A DNA stretch of 21,155 nt from Nemertoderma westbladi (lineage: Eukaryota; Xenacoelomorpha; Nemertodermatida; Nemertodermatidae), in contig JAUCBJ010004076.1 of assembly GCA_032718475.1 (NCBI GenBank), positions 1 through 21,155 of the forward strand, in the 5' to 3' direction. Shown here piece by piece: positions 8,106-15,216 of this stretch. Every line of letters begins with the position of its first letter. Positions within the stretch are counted from its first letter, which is position 1. The position numbers and the translations under genes are program-made. A model generated the notes under the pieces. That model ran no database searches and had not been told where the DNA came from. It worked only from the letters and a program-made list of their open reading frames with translations.

Positions 8106-8710
8106 GGAAAATGAAAATCAAATTTTCAACCATTGGAAATTTTCAATATAAAGCTCTGATTTACGATTTATTAAGGTTCTGTGTGTTGCTGAATGTAACA
8201 GTAATGTTTTCTCAATAAGAGGTTTACTGTGTATACAATTTTTACTAAACTGTCTAAAAAATGTGATGAGATATATTTAATTTCTAATTCATACGTTTGT
8301 ATTATTGTCATCCTACTTATATATTCTAAAATATTTCAAAACACAATACTTCGATTAATTATCATTTATGTATTTTTATTAAACTTTTATGAATATTTAT
8401 ATAACTTTTACAAAGTTTTGAATAACTTTTAGAACTTTTCTATGACTTTTTTCGGATTTTTCTATAACTTTTAGAAAATTTTATACCGCTTTTAATACAT
8501 GTTTTGGAAATTATTATATAACTTTTGGTAATTTTTATACAGCTTTTGCTAACGAATATGATGCTTTGGGAAACATTATATACATAGTAAACCAGTTATC
8601 CAGAAAATAATACTGTAGCATTCAAAACCATACAAAACCTAAAAAAATAGCTAATCATAGGTTTAAACGGGATATTACCAAACTTATAAAATTTGTCATT
8701 TTTGTTTTTA
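8106..8710. other. AT-rich loop of the fold-back element
   Basis: This 605-bp spacer between the arms is rich in irregular repeats of ATAACTTTT and TTTTATA between about 8400 and 8550. The only frame of note (8229-8432, 67 codons) is low-complexity Ile/Tyr/Leu and is not credible as a gene. Confidence 0.6.
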
Positions 8711-9196
8711 AAATTTCAGCACCCAATGAAAAGTAGCACAACAATTCACTCAGACTTTTGGAAAATATTACCATTGCATTCAGCATGGCAGAAAACCTAT
8801 AGAAATCGATAATTTTCATTTTTTAGTGAATATTTCAATTTACTGAAAATTGAAAATTTGGCGCCGCACGCACTTTTTGGGTGCGCATCACATTTTTCAC
8901 GATATCTCGAAAACTAAACAAGATATGATGAAACTGTTTGCAGATTTGAAATCCTGAGCGAATTTCGCATATAATGGCTAATATAAGGAATCAGTATTCA
9001 AGTTACCTAAATTCGACAACTCCGCACACCACCGAAAAAATGTTCTAGAACACATTTTTAGGTGCTAAAAAAAAGGAGCTCGATAAAATATTTTAAAAAA
9101 TATTTTTTTTTGCTATGCAAACCATTATATAAGAGCTGGCAGTCACAGATTTTACGGTATTTTTCATGACACTAAAAGTTTTTAAAACCAGGGGTG
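8711..9196 (-). repeat. Right arm of the fold-back element
   Basis: Inverted copy of the left arm. It begins AAATTTCAGCACCCA at the inner end and finishes CCAGGGGTG next to the TCACG duplication. Confidence 0.9.
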
Positions 9197-9845
9197 TCAC
9201 GGAGACAATTCCAGACAGCTATGGCCAACTTATCTCGGCTCTGCGTTCCTCCAGGCTGCCACTGCATCTGTTCAATAACGTATCATCACCTAATGAATTG
9301 GCATGTTGTAATAGCTGCCTTTCTTCCTTAAACTCCTGGTGGTAGTAACCCAGCTTTAATGAATAATGTCTTCAGATTTGGAACACAGAAAATATCGTGT
9401 TCTGTTTCGAATGTTCCCATGCTGAAGATGAAACATAGCAGAAACTTAGCAGAATTTACAGTATAATTAACATTAGTATTATTGATGTTTCTAATGAAAT
9501 CTTTTAGAAGGGGAATTATAATAGGTCGAATTTGCACTATCCAAGCACCAGTGACCCGATTGGTCTGCGTTCCTGGGTGGAGTAATTCGCGCAAACCAGG
9601 TACAACTTCGGTGAGTTTACAAACACTAACTCAGGTGTCCGTAGGGAGAACACTGATATTTTGTTGATGCTTATCTTGCAGCTTTTCTATCCAGCATCAT
9701 CAGTTCCTGGATTTGGGTAAACTGTCGCTCAGGTGGCTAACTGCTTCCAGGAAGTCACCAACCGCCCCTCCATCTGCTGGTACTGCTGGTCCCCAGTCCC
9801 GTTTTTCGATCATGTATCTGTTGCGAAGATCGATATCCATAGCAA

Positions 9846-10017
9846 CTGTTGGAATGTAATTCGATTATATTTGAAACTGTCAGAGGGCATTCCAATAATA
9901 GCCATTGTGCTTCTGGACAACCAAGAGGATTACTTGCTGTGTTTTTTGTTTGGATTCCTGTTGTTGGTCTTTATTTTCTATATTAATATGTTGGCCGGTT
10001 ATTTTAATATTTTAATA
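9846..10017. other. AT-rich spacer, no gene seen
   Basis: The 110-codon plus-strand frame that crosses here (9733-10065) is hydrophobic by base composition and runs antisense to the decayed block, so I do not call it a gene. The minus-strand sequence before the acceptor-like CAG at 9846 would suit an intron. Confidence 0.4.
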
Positions 10018-10323
10018 TTACTGGGCTGTGACTTTAATGGCATCCTGTTTATTCCCAGAAGTTAAATACAGGCTGCATTTCTCATCCGAACCATCTTCAT
10101 ATTTGGTGATGTAATCCGCTGAGGTACGGTAATCCGTTATTAAAGCATTGTCATTTGATTGATGCAATGCAAACAATGAAGGAAAACAGGGAGAAAATGC
10201 ATCATCTCCATCGGTTGGATACGTATGTCGACCAGCAAATAGAGGGGGGAGAAGTCTGATGTGTCTACCTGGTCGGGGATCTCGTTCAGCTAAGATAAGC
10301 CAGATAAGATTCAAGAGTTTCAT
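10018..10323 (-). CDS. Small hypothetical protein with a signal-peptide-like N-terminus
   Basis: The frame starts at ATG 10323 and has 101 residues. It begins MKLLNLIWLILAERDPRPGR, which resembles a short secretion signal, followed by a Pro/Arg/His-rich stretch and a polar C-terminal half containing DYRTSADYITKYEDGSDEK. The frame stays open a little further upstream of the ATG, so it may also be an exon body. The YITKYEDG stretch is faintly like the Y-x-TKY segment seen in Helitron-type replicase proteins, but the similarity is too short to rely on. I see no second family motif. No lesion is visible. Confidence 0.3.
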   Translation of the reverse strand: MKLLNLIWLILAERDPRPGRHIRLLPPLFAGRHTYPTDGDDAFSPCFPSLFALHQSNDNALITDYRTSADYITKYEDGSDEKCSLYLTSGNKQDAIKVTAQ

Positions 10324-10420
10324 TCTGAGATATATGCCTATTAAGTGAAGGCTACTCCAATTCCAAAACAATCTATATCCAGATGGATATAGGCGATTTA
10401 AAAGATAATTTTTAAACCAT

Positions 10421-10837
10421 TTATATCCATCCAGTTGTCGCCGCCATTTCTATCAATGCGGGTGTCGTACGGGGTTTAATCTCCGTATACGGGTCCAAAG
10501 TCGTAACGGTCGGCGTAACAGGTCTCGGAGGTTTCTTTCTGCTAAAATCGATGCTGAGAATCGGATTACTCATTGGGTAACCTCCCTCGTTATTCCTAAG
10601 AAACTGATGAGCTTTATACCGCGTTAATATCGGTTCGGGATTCAGCTCGTTCAGTCGGTCAGGGATTGATATGTCTTGCTTATTCATGCACTCACTGCAT
10701 TTGTAAAACAACTTATATACGCTGAAAACCCTTAGCGTCTCCTCATCCTCGCCTCGGATCCTCCGGTAAAGATGCATTCCATCAACTTGATCTCTGATGG
10801 CAGGTAGAGGTTCATCGTGCGACAGATACATATTCAT
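10421..10837 (-). CDS. Hypothetical protein, 138 residues, possible exon
   Basis: The first ATG in frame is at 10837 (MNMYLSHDEPLPAIRDQVDG). The frame is also open about 27 bases upstream to an acceptor-like TTGTGAG. The product is soluble and mixed in charge, with a CSEC pair in KLFYKCSECMNKQDISIP, a polar middle (LNELNPEPILTRYKAHQF) and a Pro/Thr-rich tail (KKPPRPVTPTVTTLDPYTEI). I do not recognise it. Balanced composition and the absence of stops over 138 codons in an AT-rich region favour real coding. Its stop is about 100 bp from the next minus-strand frame, so the two could be neighbouring exons of one gene. Confidence 0.4.
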   Translation of the reverse strand: MNMYLSHDEPLPAIRDQVDGMHLYRRIRGEDEETLRVFSVYKLFYKCSECMNKQDISIPDRLNELNPEPILTRYKAHQFLRNNEGGYPMSNPILSIDFSRKKPPRPVTPTVTTLDPYTEIKPRTTPALIEMAATTGWI

Positions 10838-10864
10838 ATCTTTCTTTGACTCACAATTAAACAA

Positions 10865-11425
10865 ACATTGTTATGTAACCAAGGAATCACGCAAATATTT
10901 TCCTTTTTAATTTCGTTCCAAAAATAGATCTATGACATTTAGTTGAAGCAACACTAACACTCACACTGAGCAACTCACTACACTTCAAACTTTACAAAGT
11001 TCACCACTCTGACTCCCTCTACATTGTTTATTATAGCCGTAGGTTGGTAATTATACTTAGTAATAATGGATAATTGATTAAGCCAATTAGTCGCTTGGCA
11101 GTTTTTAGAGCACTCTCCATTATATTTTGCAAGGAATTCAGTGGTATAAATTTTAAAATGCGATAATTATGTATCAAATGCGCTTAGCATTCATATTTTT
11201 TCCTATGTTAGTCTATGGGGAAAATGCAGCTAGATTGGTTCTGGCGACGAAATTTTGGCGTTCAAAAGGACAAAATCGGGCATTGTGTTCCTAACTGCCC
11301 GGGTTCCAGTCAGCCAAACTTTTACTGTACTATCATCCGAACAGCTGGCTAACCGGGACCCGTTGAACCGAACACACCAAACCCTCCCAGAATGCCCCAC
11401 CCAGTTAGAAACCTCTTATATTTCC
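10865..11425. other. Spacer without a recognisable gene
   Basis: The AT-rich left part holds many ACTC/CACT-rich bases (10955-11015) and no conserved motif. The 60-codon plus frame near 11255-11437 has no coding support. The right end of this spacer borders the breakpoint of the helicase-gene duplication at 11426. Confidence 0.4.
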
Positions 11426-12201
11426 TACCAGTATTGATATTAATGAAATCCCCCTGTTGGACCCACATGTTGCTATGACGTCCCGGTTTGAAGGATTTAT
11501 ATCTATTCCCGCCCTCCATTCATTCCCCCCCCACCAACCCCTAACTCCCTCTCCGCTACCTCCACTACGACCCTCCAACCGGTCGCTCAGTGTATCATCA
11601 CAATCAGCTGGCACTTTCGTAAGAATACACAATTGACCATTACAAAATTTAGGTTGCGCAGATTGTCTGTTATATGTGAAACGGAGGATCTGGTTTAGGA
11701 ACAGAATCAATTCCTGTGGTTCACGACACGTTCTGGTTATAGAATTGATGATACTAGTTGAATCAGTATCCCTCCAAGAACTATCGTCTCCAGGATTTCC
11801 ACTACTTACTTGATCACGGCTTGTGATAGCAATTGTCCCAACTTCACTCTGGTGATGTAAAAGATAATTTTGTAATACCTCCTGTTCACCAGCCTGAGTC
11901 CCTACAACCTTCAGTACGTCATTTGGGACATCATCCGAACTATCAAGAAAATTCCAGCGCCTCTTTAAGATCGCAATCAATTGATCAATCAAATTTGGCG
12001 ATGGATTTGATGTTTATAACAAGTTGCAATTCTTGATCATTTGCACTATGTACATAACGTTTGCAAAGCATAACTGTAAAGGTTGTAATGAAGTGGGTGC
12101 TAAGCCAAACAACTCGGACCTCAACAGGCTCTAGTTGGCAATGATCTCCACAGCCTATGAATAGTTTTCCACCAAATGGTCTTTGTGTATTACATATTCT
12201 T
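11426..12201 (+). repeat. Direct duplicate of 15311-16088 (left copy)
   Basis: Near-identical 776-bp block with a few substitutions and three small indels. It begins TACCAGTATTGATATTAATG and ends TGTATTACATATTCTT. Flanking sequences differ from those of the right copy on both sides, giving sharp borders. Confidence 0.9.
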
Positions 12202-12278
12202 GCCCTTTCTGAAATATCTTTCACTGCATCCTTCAAGGCTGGAACCCCGAAATTTCCCAAAGGTAAAGCCAGCCTTCA
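11426..12278 (-). pseudogene. Partial second copy of a Pif1-type helicase gene
   Basis: Read right to left, the helicase part starts at RICNTQRPFGGKLFIGCGDH and has CGDHCQLEPVE, the Q-containing motif III of Pif1-like enzymes. It then runs to VHSANDQELQLVINI. A frame change and a stop follow. The next frame (11992-11405) carries IAILKRRWNFLDSSDDVPND, NSITRTCREPQELILFLNQ and FTYNRQSAQPKFCNGQLCIL, the segment that normally lies between helicase motifs III and V/VI. ATP-binding motifs are missing because the copy begins after Walker B. Bases 11426-12201 match 15311-16088 in direct orientation. Compared with the right copy this one has about 8 extra bases in CAACAGG-CTCTAGTTGG and lacks about 12 bases near 12005. 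The copy cannot encode an active enzyme. Confidence 0.8.
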
Positions 12279-12484
12279 AGGATTAATGAAAAGTTTTGAA
12301 AGATGGAACGAGAATAGCCGGTCCTCGGCTTCCGGAAATCCTGGAATATCTGGATTTACAAACATTCCAGCACACCAGTTGGCAGAACGCCTGGTCTTAT
12401 AATAACAGGCACATACTGCTTCCTTACCCTGCAAACATTTTGACGTTAATTTAACGTTAATTTACGTTAATATTCTACCATTCC

Positions 12485-12690
12485 AACGTTATTTTTTAAC
12501 GTGCCCTTACGTTAAATTAACGTATTATTGGCCGGGGTTACTACGTTAAAAATATACATAAATTGTACTCAAATCATACTAATTAACTCATGTCTGAAAA
12601 TAACGTTAACTGCCGTATATTGTGAACGTTATTTTTTAACGTGCCCTTACGTTAAATTAACGTATTATTGGCCGGGGTTACTACGTTAAA
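12485..12690 (+). repeat. 66-bp block present twice, 140 bp apart
   Basis: Bases 12485-12550 and 12625-12690 are identical (AACGTTATTTTTTAACGTGC ... TTACTACGTTAAA). Both lie in the left subterminal part of the TIR element. The block contains repeated ACGTTA motifs in both orientations, so it could be a set of binding sites for a mobilising transposase. Confidence 0.85.
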
Positions 12691-13617
12691 TAAATACGTT
12701 AAAAAAATACGTCAATAATACGTTAAAAAAATACGTCACTAATACGTTATTTTTGATTCAAAAGCATAAAAAAGATCAAGTTTGAGATTTACTTCATGGA
12801 CCACAGCGGTAGTTACTTGGTGGACCTGCAAGGGACTGGGGGGGGGACCTAACCCTAACACAGCCTATGCCTACGCCCCTACACCTACTACACCTTAGGA
12901 GTGGAACCTTCAATGCATTTAGGCAAAATAAATATCGGATTATTTCTGAGAAGAATTATGATGACTTTTGATCAATTGCTAAGAAATTTGTTTAGATTTA
13001 TATAAAATACTATCACATACCTATTTGGCCTCTACGTTAGATAAATCATTTGATTAAATTATTTAAATTTATTAGTTATCAAACAATTTAATTGATAATT
13101 TAAAATTAAATTATAGGAAATTAATAACTATTTAGAGTCTGACGTCATTTAACGTTAGACTTGCGTTTTTTGCAGACGCTGGGGGTAGAATGAAACCAAT
13201 TTATTGTTTGTATTAACTACACTGTATATCAAACCTCACCAATCATTTAACGATGGTAACGAATGGTGTTTATTTTATTTAGCCACTCACACTGAATAAA
13301 CGTAGTGCCGATTTTATATAAATACTTGGCAGTCGAAAATGAACTTATTTAACAAATTTTGCCCGGAATAAAAAATAATTCAAAGCTAAATTTACGGTAT
13401 ATCGGTAATATAAATCGGCATAACGTACTGTACTATATACAGTATTGACTAAATAAACTTCAATAAACAAAAATATGAGAAATAAACAAAACTACAGTAT
13501 AAAAAAATAATACCAAAATTGAAAGAAATATTCAATATTGCATCGTTATAAATTCAATAATATTGCACATCCACATCACAATAATATATTGAAGAACATG
13601 TAAACTAATTAATATTG
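12691..13617. other. AT-rich inner part of the TIR element, no gene
   Basis: This stretch has ATACGT repeats to about 12750, a short C/T-rich piece with CCTAACCCTAACA (12848-12862), and long AT-rich sequence. At about 13150-13180 an AACGTTAGACTTGCG...TTTTTGCAG stretch resembles the right subterminal region and tip (15170-15214), which hints at an internal former end. No frame over 60 codons looks real. Confidence 0.45.
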
Positions 13618-13700
13618 CAGTTACAGTAGTTATATTATGGGAGTACAAAATAAAGACGTGCAGTTACAGTAGTTATATTATGGGAGTACAAAATAAAGAC
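13618..13700 (+). repeat. 43-bp tandem duplication
   Basis: CAGTTACAGTAGTTATATTA plus the following bases to AAATAAAGAC occurs at 13618 and again at 13661 without change. It directly precedes the minisatellite, whose unit shares the GTACAAAA-TAA-GAC pattern seen at the end of this block, so this may be where the array grew from. Confidence 0.85.
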
Positions 13701-13734
13701 CTAAGACCCAACACCTTAAGACCAAAGACCCTAC

Positions 13735-14380
13735 AAAAGTAAGACCCCCCCTTCCCCGCCCTGGTACAATGTACGAACCCCCAGGTACAAAAGTAAGACC
13801 CCCCAGGTACAAACGTAAGACCCCCCCCCCCCCCCCCCAAGGTACAAAAGTAAATCCCCCTGGTACAAAAGTAAGACCCCCTGGTACAAACGTAAGGCCC
13901 CCAGGTACAAACGTAAGACCCACCCAGGTACAAATGTAAGACCCCCAGGTACAAACGTAAGACCCCCCCCCCCCCCAAGGTACAAAAGTAAGACCCCCTG
14001 GTACAAAAGTAAGACCCCCTGGTACAAACGTAAGGCCCCCAGGTACAAACGTAAGACCCACGTGGCCCAGGTACAAAGGTAAGACTCCCCTGGAACAAAA
14101 GTAAGACCTCCAGGTACAAAAGTAAGACCTCCCCCCCTTAGGTACAAAAGTAGTGTAAGACCCCCAGGTACAAAAGTAAGTCCAAGTATGACCCCTCCAG
14201 GTACAAAAAGTAAGACCCCGCCAAGTACAAAAGTAAGACCCCCCTGGTACAAAAGTAAGACTCCCCTGAAACAAAAGTAAGACCCCCTAGTACAAAAGTA
14301 TTAAAACCCCTCCAGGGAAAAAAGTAAGACCACACCCCCTCCCCCCAGGTACAAAAGTAAGACCACAAGGTACAACTTGA
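13735..14380. repeat. Minisatellite of about 25 units near 21 bp, GGTACAAAAGTAAGACCCCC
   Basis: Units read GGTACAAA(A/C)GTAAGACC followed by C-runs of varying length (up to about 17 C near 13833), with spacings from about 19 to 36 bp. Read on the minus strand, several frames give LTFVPGG-like peptides, but these come from the repeat, have no start context, and change frame wherever the C-run length changes. I do not call them genes. Confidence 0.9.
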
Positions 14381-14493
14381 GTGATAGTTGCATGACACTG
14401 AATTACAACACTATATTCCGGGGGACCTGGTGCAATAAATATTAACGTGACTAAATTAAATTACAATTTTCTAATACAAGAATGATTCTATTT

Positions 14494-15092
14494 AACCAAT
14501 GTCAGACGTTTTAAATTAACATTAAAAATCGATGTTAAATTTCAACGTTTGTTTAATATTGGGTTTAGTGATTTATGTTCATGATTAAATTTAACCAATG
14601 TCTGACGTTTCAAAATAACGTTAAAAATCTATGTTATAATTCAGCGTTTGTTTAACGTTTGGGTTTAGTGATTTTTGTACATGATTAAATTTAACCAATG
14701 TCAGACGTTTCAAAATAACGTTAAAAATTGATGTTAAAATTAAACGTCTGTTTAACGTTTGTGTTTAGTCATTTTTGTTCATGATTAAATTTAACCAATG
14801 TCAGACGTTTCAAAATAACGTTAAAAATTGATGTTAAAATTCAACGTCTGTTTAACGTTTGTGTTTAGTCATTTTTGTTCATGATTAAATTTAACCAATG
14901 TCAGACGTTTCAAAATAACGTTAAAAATTGATGTTAAAATTAAACGTCTGTTTAACGTTTGTGTTTAGTCATTTTTGTTCATATTTAAATTTAACCAATG
15001 TCAGACGTTTCAAAATAACGTTAAAAATTGATGTTAAAATTGAACGTCGGTATAACGTTTGGGTTTAGTTGATTTTAGACATGTAGTTTTTA
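14494..15092. repeat. 100-bp satellite, six units, each with an internal stem
   Basis: The start AACCAATGTC occurs at 14494, 14593, 14693, 14793, 14893 and 14993, a period of 100 bp (first step 99). A seventh, decayed unit begins near 15093. Most units contain CAGACGTTT and, about 32 bp later, AAACGTCTG, an exact 9-bp inverted pair, plus an AACGTT core. The middle units are nearly identical and the outer ones diverge, typical of an array that spreads from its centre. Confidence 0.9.
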
Positions 15093-15216
15093 AACGATTA
15101 TAAGACGTTAGAAAACGTTTGTTCTAAGTTATTTTTATAACTTTATTTTTCTAACCTAAAACAGACTAAAGTCTAACGTTAGACTAGCGTAATTAACGTA
15201 AAATGTTTGCAGGGTA

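Larger units (their letters stand above)
7620..9196. mobile_element. Fold-back DNA element with ~486-bp inverted arms and 5-bp target duplication
   Basis: The element is 1577 bp long. Its first bases CACCCCTGGTTTT and last bases AAAACCAGGGGTG are inverse copies, and the inverted similarity continues for about 486 bp on each side with only a few mismatches (for example near 7671, 7699 and 7782). TCACG stands directly before (7615-7619) and after (9197-9201) the element, a clean 5-bp target duplication. The inner 605 bp (8106-8710) is very AT-rich with repeated ATAACTTTT motifs and has no convincing gene, so the element is non-autonomous. Ends starting with CAC plus a 5-bp duplication are compatible with the Transib superfamily, but this is only a suggestion. 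The two arms could give long double-stranded RNA if transcribed through. Confidence 0.9.
7458..9845 (-). pseudogene. Decayed unknown coding block split by the fold-back element
   Basis: This block is read right to left. An acceptor-like CATTCCAACAG ends at 9846, and a frame from ATG 9840 runs MDIDLRNRYMIEKRDWGPAV to a double stop near 9700. The same frame resumes with KLTEVVPGLRELLHPGTQ and reaches GTFETEHDIFCVPNLKTLF and AGLLPPGV (stop at about 9328). Coding character then moves to other frames (KEERQLLQHANSLGDD, then KLAIAVWNCLRE). The last segment runs into the TCACG duplication. When the element and one TCACG are removed, the codons continue in phase as FFLKNNISCYGTPAVLYF and LNLAATLLASRRNIAAALYN, to a TGA at 7458-7460. 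I do not recognise the family. At least three stops and two frame changes make it a relic. It may come from a large mobile element or a host gene. Confidence 0.55.
12427..15214. mobile_element. 2.8-kb TIR element with TA target duplication, carrying satellites
   Basis: The left tip CCCTGCAAACATTTT (12427-12441) matches the right tip AAAATGTTTGCAGGG (15200-15214) as a perfect 15-bp inverted repeat, followed by shared ACGTTAATT with one base offset. TA precedes and follows the element (12425-12426 and 15215-15216). The interior (2788 bp in all) has no transposase. It is filled with AACGTT-type motifs, a repeated 66-bp block, a 43-bp duplication, a ~21-bp minisatellite and a 100-bp satellite. 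TA duplication would suit a Tc1/mariner-like or related mobiliser, but the tip sequence does not let me name one. Removal of the element and one TA joins flanking codons in phase on the minus strand, which supports these borders. Confidence 0.85.

Noticed and set aside
9733-10065. 110-codon hydrophobic plus-strand frame that looks like a membrane protein
   Set aside because: It is antisense to the decayed minus-strand block and an AT-rich stretch; the hydrophobicity follows from T-rich sequence.
12848-12862. CCTAACCCTAACA, telomere-like
   Set aside because: Only about two units; far too short for an interstitial telomeric array.
13673-14398. Four overlapping minus-strand frames with LTFVPGG peptides
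   Set aside because: They are produced by the minisatellite; peptides repeat in several frames and shift with each C-run. No start context, signal or domain supports a protein.
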